Origin: Chitinophagaceae bacterium
GTDB lineage: Bacteria; Bacteroidota; Bacteroidia; Chitinophagales; Chitinophagaceae
Reading direction: 5' to 3'
Length of the DNA stretch: 32,823 nt
NCBI GenBank assembly: GCA_021299175.1
Contig: JAJTFY010000006.1
Coordinates: 1 to 32,823, forward strand
Positions 24,647 through 32,209 of this stretch are shown piece by piece. Numbering within the stretch: position 1 is the stretch's first letter; every line of letters starts with the position of its first letter. Made by a program: the position numbers and the translations under genes. The notes beneath the pieces were generated by a model that was given only the letters and a program-made list of their open reading frames with translations, did not search any database and was not told the DNA's origin.

Positions 24647-25909
24647 ATGGTTGATGTACTACTAGGCCTGCAATGGGGCGACGAAGGAAAAGGGAAGATT
24701 GTAGATTATTTTGCACCAAAGTATGACATCATAGCCAGGTTCCAGGGAGGTCCCAACGCTGGTCATACCTTGTATGTCAATGGCCAGAAAGTGGTGTTGC
24801 ACCAGATTCCCTCTGGAATTTTTCATGAAAACACCACCAACCTCATCGGCAATGGTGTTGTGTTGGATGCAGTCACATTGAAAAAAGAATACGACAAGGT
24901 GGCTGCTTTTGGGATCGACGGAAGAAAGCATCTTTATGTTGCGGAAAGAACACATTTGATCCTTCCCTCTCACAGGGCCTTGGACAAGGCTTCTGAACTT
25001 TCAAAAGGAAATGAAAAAATCGGTTCCACGCTGAAAGGCATTGGTCCTGCTTACATGGACAAAACGGGCAGGAACGGTTTGAGGGTGGGAGATTTGTTGG
25101 ATAAAAATTTCACAACGCAGTACATCAAACTCAGGATGAAGCACCAAAGGTTGCTGGATTCTTTTGGTTTCAATGAGGATATCAGCGAGTGGGAAGAAGA
25201 ATTTTTTGAGGCCATTGAATTCATGCGCAGCCTCAAGATTGTCAATGGTGAATATTTCATCAACGAAAAAATCAGGGAAGGAAAAAAAGTACTTGCAGAA
25301 GGTGCACAAGGCAGCATGCTGGATGTCGATTTTGGAACGTTCCCATTTGTTACTTCATCAAGCACCATTTCTGCAGGTGTCTGCACTGGATTGGGTATTG
25401 CTCCACAGAAAATCAAGGAAGTCATTGGTGTTACCAAAGCATATTGTACCAGGGTCGGTAGCGGACCTTTCCCTACTGAATTGCATGAAGAAACCGGAGA
25501 GCGCCTGAGAAAAATAGGCAGTGAATTTGGCGCCACCACCGGCAGACCCCGCAGGTGCGGATGGATTGACCTTGTTGCTTTGAATTTTGCCTGCATGGTC
25601 AATGGTGTAACTCAGATTGTCATGACCAAGGCAGATGTACTCGATGCATTTGAGGAACTTTCTGTTTGTACCAGTTATGGCATCGACGGGAAACAAGAAA
25701 AAGCAGTTCCTTACCAGATGTCAAAAATGCCTATCGCACCGCATTATGAGCAGTTTGCAGGATGGCAAACAGACATAACAAAGATCAGGGATAATGCGAG
25801 TCTCCCCCAGGCAATGAAGAATTATATTGCATTCATCAATGATTATTTGGGTGTTGATGTCAGCTATATTTCCAATGGTCCAGAGCGTGATCAGATCATC
25901 AAAGCCTAG
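24647..25909 (+). CDS. purA: Adenylosuccinate synthetase
   Basis: Cytosolic enzyme joining IMP and aspartate with GTP, first step from IMP to AMP. The 420 residues are standard length. The P-loop-like GLQWGDEGKGKIVD motif is at the N-terminus with the catalytic Asp and His (D of GDEGKGK; NAGHTLYVNG). The Switch-like GSTLKGIGPAY, the AEGAQGSMLDVDFGTFPFVT motif and the aspartate/IMP-binding TTGRPRRCGWIDLV are present. Own -7 box upstream, and an 88-base gap with two palindromes follows before the next gene. Confidence 0.97.
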   Translation: MVDVLLGLQWGDEGKGKIVDYFAPKYDIIARFQGGPNAGHTLYVNGQKVVLHQIPSGIFHENTTNLIGNGVVLDAVTLKKEYDKVAAFGIDGRKHLYVAERTHLILPSHRALDKASELSKGNEKIGSTLKGIGPAYMDKTGRNGLRVGDLLDKNFTTQYIKLRMKHQRLLDSFGFNEDISEWEEEFFEAIEFMRSLKIVNGEYFINEKIREGKKVLAEGAQGSMLDVDFGTFPFVTSSSTISAGVCTGLGIAPQKIKEVIGVTKAYCTRVGSGPFPTELHEETGERLRKIGSEFGATTGRPRRCGWIDLVALNFACMVNGVTQIVMTKADVLDAFEELSVCTSYGIDGKQEKAVPYQMSKMPIAPHYEQFAGWQTDITKIRDNASLPQAMKNYIAFINDYLGVDVSYISNGPERDQIIKA

Positions 25910-25928
25910 TAATTGGCAATAAAAGAAA

Positions 25929-25947
25929 AAATATTTTCAAAATATTT
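25929..25947. promoter_or_regulatory. AT-rich palindrome downstream of purA
   Basis: AAATATTTT-C-AAAATATTT, a perfect 9+1+9 inverted repeat 19 bases after the purA stop and about 50 bases before the acidic-protein ATG. The bases next to it are A-rich (plus) or begin ACCAAATATT (minus), so it could be a weak hairpin or an operator. Confidence 0.35.
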
Positions 25948-25972
25948 GGTCAAGTAAAAAAGTCTCAGAAAT

Positions 25973-25985
25973 TTTACAGTGTAAA
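25973..25985. promoter_or_regulatory. Palindrome TTTACA-G-TGTAAA before the acidic-protein gene
   Basis: A perfect 6+1+6 repeat ending 12 bases before the ATG at 25998, in the position of a promoter or operator. No exact TAnnTTTG box is present in this gap, so control of this gene may differ from its neighbours. Chance occurrence in AT-rich DNA is possible. Confidence 0.35.
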
Positions 25986-25997
25986 TCGCTTGTTGCT

Positions 25998-26402
25998 ATG
26001 GCAAAGTCAATAAAAGAAAAAAAGGTTACCGCTACACCTTCAGGAAGTGAAGCTTCTTCAAAAGCTGCTAAGTCAGCACCAAAGTCGAAGAAGAAAGAGG
26101 AGGAGGATGATGATTTTGATCAGGACGATGAATTGCCTGCAAAAAAATCTGGAAGATCTTCTGACGACGACGATGATGCAGATGTTGATGTTGATGACGA
26201 TTGGGAAAAAGCTGAAGAAGATGACAGCTGGGATCCAGACTTCCAGGAGTTTGATATTCCTAAATCCAAGTCATCCAAATCAGGCGGTAAAAAAGCTTCA
26301 GACGATGAGGACTTTTCAATTGATGATGAGTTCAAAGATCTGGGCTATTTTGACGACGGAGCTGGCGGCGGTGGCGGTTTTGACGACGACGATGATTTTT
26401 AG
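25998..26402 (+). CDS. Highly acidic, low-complexity protein with aromatic C-terminal tip
   Basis: A 134-residue protein without recognisable domain. About a third of residues are Asp or Glu (34 D, 12 E); the first 35 are Lys/Ser/Ala-rich and basic, the rest is acidic with short aromatic islands (DDWEKAEEDDSWDPDFQEF, EFKDLGYFDDG) and the end is GGGGGFDDDDDF. Such proteins are expected to be disordered. The tail recalls the acidic, Phe-ended tail of SSB (DDDIPF), which recruits partners, and the C-terminus of RNA polymerase delta; both are analogies only. Stop codon lies one base from the convergent transglycosylase stop. Real-gene status is supported by placement and long acidic bias in this frame only. 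Confidence 0.78.
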   Translation: MAKSIKEKKVTATPSGSEASSKAAKSAPKSKKKEEEDDDFDQDDELPAKKSGRSSDDDDDADVDVDDDWEKAEEDDSWDPDFQEFDIPKSKSSKSGGKKASDDEDFSIDDEFKDLGYFDDGAGGGGGFDDDDDF

Positions 26403-26403
26403 G

Positions 26404-27408
26404 TCATCCTTTCTTTTTCACCGGTTTCATTGTTTTTACTGGCACAGTTAATTTGACTGGTTCAGGGAATCCATCTCCAGCAGTTGAATTTTGTTGCATG
26501 ATCATCATGATCGACTCCTGTACAATCAGATTGCGCTTTTGATTGAACAAGTTTATTTTTTCTTTGGGCAACCTGATGGGATAATTCTCCGTAGATACTT
26601 TATTATCAAAATCGGGGTTCCATTTGTTGAACTGTATCAGGTCAATGGCAAGATTCTTGGTGATGACTTGACTTGCATACCGGCCAGTAATGCTCATGGT
26701 ATCTGTTGAGGCAAGCTCTTCTGCACTCAGTACAGTAAGTTTTTCATCTGCTTTCTTTATTCCTGTTGTTTCACTCCCATTGCGTTCAAAAATATAGTGG
26801 GTGGCGATGAATTTTTTCACATGGTTCCTGGACTCTGCAGGCAAATGTTGTTGGATCATCCAGAAATCCCTTGACTGCTTTGTCGCAATGATTTTTTCCA
26901 CCCTCGCAGGACCTCCGTTGTATGCTGCCACCACTAGCAACCAATCGCCCAGTTGTTCGTAAAGTCGGCTAAGAAACTTTGCTGCAGCATGGGTGCTTTT
27001 GTAAAGATCCATCCTGTCATCTCTTGTGGCTGTAACCATCAGCCCCAGGTCTCTTGCAGTGCCTGGCATGAATTGCCAGGGACCGACTGCGCCTGCTGAG
27101 GACAGGGCAGTACTTTTGAGGTCTGATTCTATGACGGCCAGGTATTTGAGTGATGGTGGGAGATGGTATCGGTTGAGGACAGATTCAATCATGATGAAAT
27201 AGGGCTGGCCCCAAACTTTCATGTTGGTCAAACGGGCTTCATGAATTTCCAGGTAATCCTTTACAAACCCAACAGCGCGTGGGTTCAACTCATCCCACTG
27301 AATTTTGGGGAGTTTGCTGGTATCCTGTTGGTGTATAGTTGTACCATGACTGGCAATAAACAGGGAGATTCCGAGTAAGCATGCGAAGAAAGATTTACCA
27401 GTGGCCAT
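26404..27408 (-). CDS. Lytic transglycosylase, SLT/MltD-like
   Basis: Exported murein-cleaving enzyme of 334 residues. It has an N-terminal signal sequence (about 1-22, GISLFIASHG). The catalytic Glu is E94 in LAVIESDLKSTALS, followed by GAVGPWQFMPGTA (106-118) and AAYNGG (161-166), the goose-lysozyme/SLT motifs. The C-terminal part (about 225-300) has the spacing of a degenerate LysM-like peptidoglycan-binding segment (ISGRYASQVI, IDLIQFNKWNPDF) rather than a canonical LysM. Its ATG lies two bases after the gatA stop, so it ends the gatA transcript. Confidence 0.9.
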   Translation of the reverse strand: MATGKSFFACLLGISLFIASHGTTIHQQDTSKLPKIQWDELNPRAVGFVKDYLEIHEARLTNMKVWGQPYFIMIESVLNRYHLPPSLKYLAVIESDLKSTALSSAGAVGPWQFMPGTARDLGLMVTATRDDRMDLYKSTHAAAKFLSRLYEQLGDWLLVVAAYNGGPARVEKIIATKQSRDFWMIQQHLPAESRNHVKKFIATHYIFERNGSETTGIKKADEKLTVLSAEELASTDTMSITGRYASQVITKNLAIDLIQFNKWNPDFDNKVSTENYPIRLPKEKINLFNQKRNLIVQESIMMIMQQNSTAGDGFPEPVKLTVPVKTMKPVKKKG

Positions 27409-27410
27409 GG

Positions 27411-28838
27411 TTAAGCTTTCATGGCCCTGGAGGAAAAATCCAGGAGTTTATTTTCCTGCAATCTGTCAGACATCACTTGGACACCAAAAGGCATGCCATT
27501 GGAGTGTTTGAAGAGGGGTAGCGATATGCCAGCAATGCCTGCGAGATTGGCATAGACAGTGTACAGATCTCCCAGGAACATCTCAACCGCATCATTGCTT
27601 TTTTCGCCAAAACGAAAGGCCGTAGAGGGGGTTGTTGGCATGAGGATAAGATCGTATGCTGCAAATACTTCATTGGTCTTGTCCGCAATCAGGCGGCGTA
27701 CTTGCTGTGCCTTTGCATAATAGGCATCATAGTAACCAGTGCTGAGTACAAAGGTGCCAAGCATGATCCTGCGTTTGACTTCCTTGCCGAAACCTTCGGA
27801 CCTGGTTTTTTTATAGAGATCATTCAAATTATCGGTTGGGCTGGTTGTTCTGTACCCAAATTTGATTCCATCATAGCGGGAAAGATTGGAGGATGCTTCT
27901 GCTGTAGTCAGCACGTAGTACGCAGGAACAATATGGTCAAGATAGTTGAAGTCAACTGGCTCAATGGTATGGCCTGCGTTTTTGAGCATTTCCATCCAAT
28001 CAATGATGCTTTTCCTGATCTCAGGATCCAGGGATGGATGATCAAGGCTTTGAGGAAAGTATGCCAGACGGTACTTGTGGTCAGTATCGAGCTGTGCAGC
28101 ATAGTTCGGCACTGGGGCATCGCTGCAGGTGCTGTCGAATTCATCCTGTCCTGCAATCACGGAAAGTACAATCGAGAGGTCTTCGATGTTTTTGGAGAAT
28201 ATGCCGATTTGATCGAATGAAGAGGCATAGGCCAAGAGTCCATAACGGGAAATCCTTCCATAGCCGGGCTTCATCCCAACAATGCCACAAAAATCTGCAG
28301 GCTGTCTTACTGAACCCCCTGTATCCGATCCGAGGCTGACCATGCACATGTCGGCCTGCACAGCTACGGCAGATCCACCTGATGAGCCTCCAGGAACCCG
28401 AGTTTCGTCTACGGCATTCAATACCTTGCCGTGAACCGAGTTCTCATTGGAAGACCCCATCGCAAATTCATCGCAGTTCAGGTTGCCAATGATGATGGCA
28501 TCCTCATCCAACAAGCGTTGAATGGCTGTTGCATTGTAAATGGCTGAATAGCCTTTCAAGATGCCGGAAGCAGCGCCTACATGATGGTCCTTGTAACAGA
28601 GAACGTCCTTGATGCCTATGATTACCCCGTATAATCTACCCCAGGAAGAAGGGTCGTTCTTTTTTTGGTCAAGGGTTTTGGCCCTTTCCAGTGCATCTTC
28701 TTTAAATACTTCAATGAAAGCATTCAGGTGATGCTTGCCTGCGATTTGAGTAAGATAGGAGGATGTGATGTCTGTACAGCTGAGTTCGCCGCACGACAAT
28801 TTCCTTCGGAGTTCCGGTATAGAATGGTGAACGTACAA
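27411..28838 (-). CDS. gatA: Asp-tRNA(Asn)/Glu-tRNA(Gln) amidotransferase subunit A
   Basis: Glutaminase subunit of GatCAB, which converts misacylated Glu-tRNA(Gln)/Asp-tRNA(Asn). The Ser-cisSer-Lys triad fits K77 (GIKDVLCY), S152 (PGGSSGGSAVAV) and S176 (DTGGSVRQP). 475 residues is normal. There is no ATG near the start: translation must begin at TTG 28838 (or CTG 28847), since the upstream frame stops at 28850. gatB and gatC are not in the window, as expected since they are usually unlinked in Bacteroidota. It follows tatA by 16 bases and precedes the transglycosylase by 2. Confidence 0.94.
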   Translation of the reverse strand: MYVHHSIPELRRKLSCGELSCTDITSSYLTQIAGKHHLNAFIEVFKEDALERAKTLDQKKNDPSSWGRLYGVIIGIKDVLCYKDHHVGAASGILKGYSAIYNATAIQRLLDEDAIIIGNLNCDEFAMGSSNENSVHGKVLNAVDETRVPGGSSGGSAVAVQADMCMVSLGSDTGGSVRQPADFCGIVGMKPGYGRISRYGLLAYASSFDQIGIFSKNIEDLSIVLSVIAGQDEFDSTCSDAPVPNYAAQLDTDHKYRLAYFPQSLDHPSLDPEIRKSIIDWMEMLKNAGHTIEPVDFNYLDHIVPAYYVLTTAEASSNLSRYDGIKFGYRTTSPTDNLNDLYKKTRSEGFGKEVKRRIMLGTFVLSTGYYDAYYAKAQQVRRLIADKTNEVFAAYDLILMPTTPSTAFRFGEKSNDAVEMFLGDLYTVYANLAGIAGISLPLFKHSNGMPFGVQVMSDRLQENKLLDFSSRAMKA

Positions 28839-28854
28839 TCTTGACAGCTAAGAA

Positions 28855-29067
28855 TTAGTTGGCTGGCTTGTCTTTTTCTTGCATGCCGTCTTCGATCTCT
28901 TTCTTTACGTTGGATTTTGCATCGTTGAATTCACGGATGCCTTTTCCAAGCCCACGCATGAATTCAGGGATTTTGCGGCCTCCGAAAAGGATCAATACTG
29001 CAAGTATGATAAAGATCCATTCAGAACCACCTGGCATTGCCAACAAAAATGCGCTATTGGATAACAT
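28855..29067 (-). CDS. tatA: Sec-independent protein translocase component TatA
   Basis: Small pore-forming protein of the twin-arginine export pathway. The 70 residues hold one membrane segment (IFIILAVLILFGG, about 18-30), the hinge GGRKIPEFMRGLGKGIREF (amphipathic helix) and a charged tail (EIEDGMQEKDKPAN). TatB is not distinguishable from TatA in many Bacteroidota and tatC is not in the window. Own -7 box and a gap to the rplS terminator upstream, so tatA-gatA-transglycosylase form a unit. Confidence 0.93.
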   Translation of the reverse strand: MLSNSAFLLAMPGGSEWIFIILAVLILFGGRKIPEFMRGLGKGIREFNDAKSNVKKEIEDGMQEKDKPAN

Positions 29068-29089
29068 AGTTGTAAATTTTGATAGAAGA

Positions 29090-29097
29090 CAAATCTA
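29090..29097 (-). promoter_or_regulatory. Probable -7 promoter box of tatA
   Basis: TAGATTTG on the minus strand, exact TAnnTTTG, 22 bases before the tatA ATG and downstream of the rplS terminator, so a new transcription unit starts here. No good -33 at 19-21 bases. Confidence 0.55.
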
Positions 29098-29130
29098 CTA
29101 TTTTTTTCATGGCTTTAGAAGGCCTGGGCA

Positions 29131-29157
29131 TAAAAAAATCCCGCACCAGGCGGGATT
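29131..29157 (-). terminator. Intrinsic terminator of rplS
   Basis: Minus strand: an 8-base stem AATCCCGC/GCGGGATT (plus 29137-29144 and 29150-29157) with a 5-base loop, followed by a seven-T run. It ends 22 bases after the rplS stop. Confidence 0.9.
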
Positions 29158-29178
29158 AACAAAAAATTGTAACAGGGA

Positions 29179-29532
29179 TTATCTAACCCTTTTTTCCTTG
29201 ATCCTTGCCCTTTTACCGCTTCTTTCCCTGAGGAAGTAAAGCTTGGCACGGCGAACCCTACCGGTTTTGTTCAAGGTAACTGATTCGATATTAGGGGAAG
29301 CTACCGGAAAAGTTCTTTCAACACCAACACCATCAGACATTTTCCTTACGGTGAATGTAGCGGTTCCTGCGGTTCCCTGGCGTTTGATAACATCGCCTTT
29401 GAAGCTCTGGATCCTTTCCTTGTTTCCTTCAATGATCTTATAGTTAACGGTAACATTGTCACCGGCTTTGAACTTAGGGAAATTGTTGACCGGAGTCAAC
29501 TGCTCATGTACAAATGCGATTGCTTGATTCAT
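29179..29532 (-). CDS. rplS: 50S ribosomal protein L19
   Basis: Large-subunit protein at the subunit interface. The 117 residues are normal; conserved segments include [45 protein letters not shown] and the basic end [18 protein letters not shown]. It has its own strong promoter and terminator, and so is a single-gene unit between rny and tatA, not coupled to trmD/rimM as in many bacteria. Confidence 0.97.
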   Translation of the reverse strand: MNQAIAFVHEQLTPVNNFPKFKAGDNVTVNYKIIEGNKERIQSFKGDVIKRQGTAGTATFTVRKMSDGVGVERTFPVASPNIESVTLNKTGRVRRAKLYFLRERSGKRARIKEKRVR

Positions 29533-29551
29533 AACCTAAAAATTTGGAGTG

Positions 29552-29582
29552 CAAAAGTATAATTATTCCTATTTATTACAAA
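29552..29582 (-). promoter_or_regulatory. Promoter of rplS, full -33/-7 match
   Basis: On the minus strand TTTG (plus 29582-29579), 19-base spacer, TACTTTTG (plus 29559-29552): the best consensus Bacteroidota promoter in the window. It lies between rny and rplS and ends 19 bases before the rplS ATG. Confidence 0.75.
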
Positions 29583-29591
29583 ATCTATTTA

Positions 29592-31160
29592 TTATCTGGC
29601 CACGTTGACAGCCCTCTTTTCACGAATCACCGTTACCTTGATTTGACCAGGGTAGGTCATTTCAGTTTGGATCTTCTGTGCCATGTCAAAACTGAGCTTA
29701 TCGCTGTCTCCGTCTGTAACCTTGTCGGCTTCAACAATGACCCTCAGTTCTCTTCCTGCCTGGATCGCATACGCCTTTTCTACTCCCTGGTAAGTCATGG
29801 CCAGGTTTTCGAGGTCCTTGATCCGCTGAATGTACTGTTGCATGATCTCTCTCCTGGCACCTGGTCTTGCTCCGCTGATCGCGTCACAGGCTTGGATGAT
29901 AGGGGAAATAACATATTGCATTTCGGTTTCATCGTGGTGAGCAGCAATGGCATTGACTACGGCAGGATTTTCACCGTATTTTTCTGCCAATTTACCTCCC
30001 AGCAATGCATGGCTCAGTTCAGTTTCTTCATCTGGCACCTTGCCAATATCATGCAAGAGACCGGCGCGTTTGGCCAATTTGGAGTTCATGCCCAATTCAG
30101 CGGCCATGATGCCACAAAGGTTGGCCACCTCGCGGCTGTGCATCAGAAGGTTTTGGCCATAAGAAGACCTGAACCTCATCTTGCCCACAACACGCACCAG
30201 TTCCTTGTGAAGCCCGTGTATGCCCAATTCTATGATGGTTCTTTCTCCGATTTCCATCACCTGCTCTTCCAACTGCCTGCGGGTTTTTTCAACTACTTCC
30301 TCAATCCTTGCAGGGTGGATCCTTCCGTCGCTTACAAGGCGTTGCAATGCAAGCCTGGCAATCTCCCTTCTCAATGGATCGAATGAGGAAAGTACAATGG
30401 CCTCCGGTGTATCGTCCACCACCAGGTCAACCCCGGTTGCGGCTTCAATGGCACGGATGTTGCGGCCTTCACGTCCGATGATTTGTCCTTTTATTTCATC
30501 GCTTTCCAATTGGAAAACAGTGACAGTATTCTCAATGGTCTGTTCTGCTGCGGTACGCTGGATGCTCTGGATGATGATCTTCCTGGCTTCCTTGTTGGCC
30601 TTCTGGCGGGCATCTTCAATGATCTCCTGCTGCAGGGAAAGTGCCCTGGTTTGTGCCTCTTGCTTGAGGCTCTCAATCAATTGTGCCTTGGCATCTTCTG
30701 CGCTGAGACCAGCAATTTTTTCCAGCTTGCGGATATGCTCTTCCTGGTGTTTTTCGAGCTCAGTCCTTTTTTGATTGACGATCTCGATCTGCCTGTTGAG
30801 GTGTTCCTTGATGGTGTCGTTTTCCTTTACCTGCTTCTCAACCGCTTCAACCTTTTGGTTGATGGTTTGCTCCTTTTGCTTGATCCTATTCTCGGCGTCG
30901 TTGATTTTCTTGTTCTTCTCTAAGCTATCCCTTTCATGGTCAGCTTTGAGTTGTACAAACTTTTCTTTTGCTTCAAGGAGTTTCTCTTTTTTGAGGTTTT
31001 CAGACTTGAATTCTGCGTCTGAAAGGATTTGGGCTGCTTGTTTTTTGGCTTCTTCGACCCTGGCCTGGGTATCTTTTGCGAAAATTAGTTTACCCAGTCC
31101 GAGACCAGCCAATGCGGCTACAATCCCTGTGATGATGGGTATGATGAGTGACGATTCCAT
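29592..31160 (-). CDS. rny: Ribonuclease Y
   Basis: Membrane-tethered endoribonuclease that starts mRNA decay. It has 522 residues: an N-terminal membrane helix (about 5-24), a long coiled coil (30-200), a KH domain near 220-285 with [19 protein letters not shown], then the HD domain with [20 protein letters not shown] and AAHHDE carrying the metal ligands. The C-terminal segment ([16 protein letters not shown]) is the usual ending. It is 111 bases after zapA; the gap shows no -7 box, so readthrough from zapA is likely. Confidence 0.96.
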   Translation of the reverse strand: MESSLIIPIITGIVAALAGLGLGKLIFAKDTQARVEEAKKQAAQILSDAEFKSENLKKEKLLEAKEKFVQLKADHERDSLEKNKKINDAENRIKQKEQTINQKVEAVEKQVKENDTIKEHLNRQIEIVNQKRTELEKHQEEHIRKLEKIAGLSAEDAKAQLIESLKQEAQTRALSLQQEIIEDARQKANKEARKIIIQSIQRTAAEQTIENTVTVFQLESDEIKGQIIGREGRNIRAIEAATGVDLVVDDTPEAIVLSSFDPLRREIARLALQRLVSDGRIHPARIEEVVEKTRRQLEEQVMEIGERTIIELGIHGLHKELVRVVGKMRFRSSYGQNLLMHSREVANLCGIMAAELGMNSKLAKRAGLLHDIGKVPDEETELSHALLGGKLAEKYGENPAVVNAIAAHHDETEMQYVISPIIQACDAISGARPGARREIMQQYIQRIKDLENLAMTYQGVEKAYAIQAGRELRVIVEADKVTDGDSDKLSFDMAQKIQTEMTYPGQIKVTVIREKRAVNVAR

Positions 31161-31271
31161 GAATAATTGTTTTTTGCTGTTTCATAATCAATCCCTTCGA
31201 AAATATTTCATACGGGGGCAATACTGGCGAAGTTAACAAAAAAAGGGGATAAAAATGAGTTAAAAAGGCCC

Positions 31272-31562
31272 TCAGTCTTCCAGAACCTTGTCAATGGTTG
31301 CCTCAATGTTGGACAAAAATGCTGTGGTGTCATGATCGGCAGCAACCTGAGCGTTGGAGGGTTGTTCTTCTGTTACAAACGAGAGCAGAGACATCGCCAG
31401 GTAGTCTTGCATATCCTTTCCTGGGTATTGACTTTTGAACTGGTTGAGCTGGTCGTTCATTTTTTTGGCCATTTTTCTCACCGTCTCCTCGTCCTCAGCC
31501 TTGATCTTCAATCGATATGTTCGGTCGCCTACTAGAAGATTTATTGGGATTAAATTTTGCAT
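31272..31562 (-). CDS. zapA: Cell division protein ZapA
   Basis: Small cytosolic protein that bundles FtsZ filaments at the division site. The 96 residues start IPINLLVGDRTYRLKIKAED, the typical ZapA N-terminal beta domain, followed by a long helix (ETVRKMAKKMNDQLNQFKSQ) and LAMSLLSFV. No 6S RNA could be recognised in the 111-base gap downstream. The 100-base upstream gap contains the start of an opposite-strand gene, so zapA cannot be tightly fused to the coiled-coil gene as usual. Confidence 0.88.
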   Translation of the reverse strand: MQNLIPINLLVGDRTYRLKIKAEDEETVRKMAKKMNDQLNQFKSQYPGKDMQDYLAMSLLSFVTEEQPSNAQVAADHDTTAFLSNIEATIDKVLED

Positions 31563-31662
31563 TTCTGTAAGTTTTATGTATATTTATTCACAATTTGTTA
31601 ACCAGGTGTAGTTTGATACAGTGTTTTTTATCCTGTGAGAAGTAAAAAACCAACCATTTGCC

Positions 31663-31917
31663 ATGCTAGCAAAGCCCAAAACTCCGATTTTCATTGACAA
31701 TCTTACCATCGAGGTAGAAGAAGCCAATCACCATCCCTTACATGTTTCTCTCAAAAGTGAAGATGGCAAAATTTGCTGTAAAACAGAAAAAAACATCCAT
31801 TCCGGTAAAAGTTCTGTGATTTGGGAAGGGCTGAATGATTTACCCTATGGCATTTATACTTTGCAATGCATCCAGGGAGAGGAGATGGTAGAGGTAAGAA
31901 TGGTAAAACGGGTTTAA
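31663..31917 (+). CDS. 84-residue protein resembling a stand-alone type IX secretion tail domain
   Basis: Not a recognised named family. No signal peptide or membrane segment. The order of strands and motifs resembles the roughly 75-residue type A C-terminal sorting domain of Bacteroidota (or FlgD-type Ig domains): VSLKSEDGKICCKTEKNI, WEGLNDLPYGIYTLQCIQG, then EMVEVRMVKRV, matching the 'GkvV...LpaGiYi..i..g....kKvvk' pattern. No cargo domain precedes it. Lying opposite to every neighbour, between zapA and the coiled-coil gene, it shares TTAA (31914-31917) with the opposite gene's stop. Could also be a small cytosolic beta-sandwich; function unknown. Confidence 0.75.
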   Translation: MLAKPKTPIFIDNLTIEVEEANHHPLHVSLKSEDGKICCKTEKNIHSGKSSVIWEGLNDLPYGIYTLQCIQGEEMVEVRMVKRV

Positions 31918-32207
31918 TTTTGATCGCCCAAAAGGGCAATGCAACGGTCTATCTCTTTGATATAGTCGTTGATCTTTTTTTCCAAAACCGATTTTGAGGT
32001 TTTCGCATCACTTGACTCACCATTCCTCAGCAGGTTCATCTGCAATTCCATTTGCTCGTTTTTGTTCTTCAGCTCATCCCACTGCAATTTCTTGTCCTCC
32101 AGTTCCTTGCGCATTTTTTCATTCTCACGCTTGTACTCACGGAGCTTTGATGTGAGGGTCCCTAATTTTTCCTCTATCCTGATGAATGTTGCTGTTTGTT
32201 CTGACAT
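31914..32207 (-). CDS. Coiled-coil protein, ZapB-like position
   Basis: A 97-residue protein, nearly all heptad-rich helix (IEEKLGTLTSKLREYKREN through to NLLRNG), then a Ser/Lys linker and a helix ending KINDYIKEIDRCIALLGDQ, an ending I recall as frequent in Bacteroidota next to pheT/zapA. A ZapB-like partner for ZapA is plausible from context, not proven. It starts two bases after the pheT stop and ends in a TTAA shared with the opposite 84-residue gene. Confidence 0.8.
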   Translation of the reverse strand: MSEQTATFIRIEEKLGTLTSKLREYKRENEKMRKELEDKKLQWDELKNKNEQMELQMNLLRNGESSDAKTSKSVLEKKINDYIKEIDRCIALLGDQN

Positions 32208-32209
32208 GG

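Noticed and set aside
26047-26451. Met/Thr-rich open frame overlapping the acidic-protein gene
   Set aside because: It is the +1 frame of an Asp-rich reading frame; it overruns the acidic-gene stop into the opposite gene and has no support.
29544-30386. 280-residue open frame on the plus strand opposite rny and the rplS promoter
   Set aside because: It lies opposite RNase Y, with Cys/His/Phe-rich shadow composition and no recognised domain.
31161-31271. 6S RNA between zapA and rny
   Set aside because: The gap is only 111 bases and shows no long bulged hairpin; 6S RNAs are about 180 bases.
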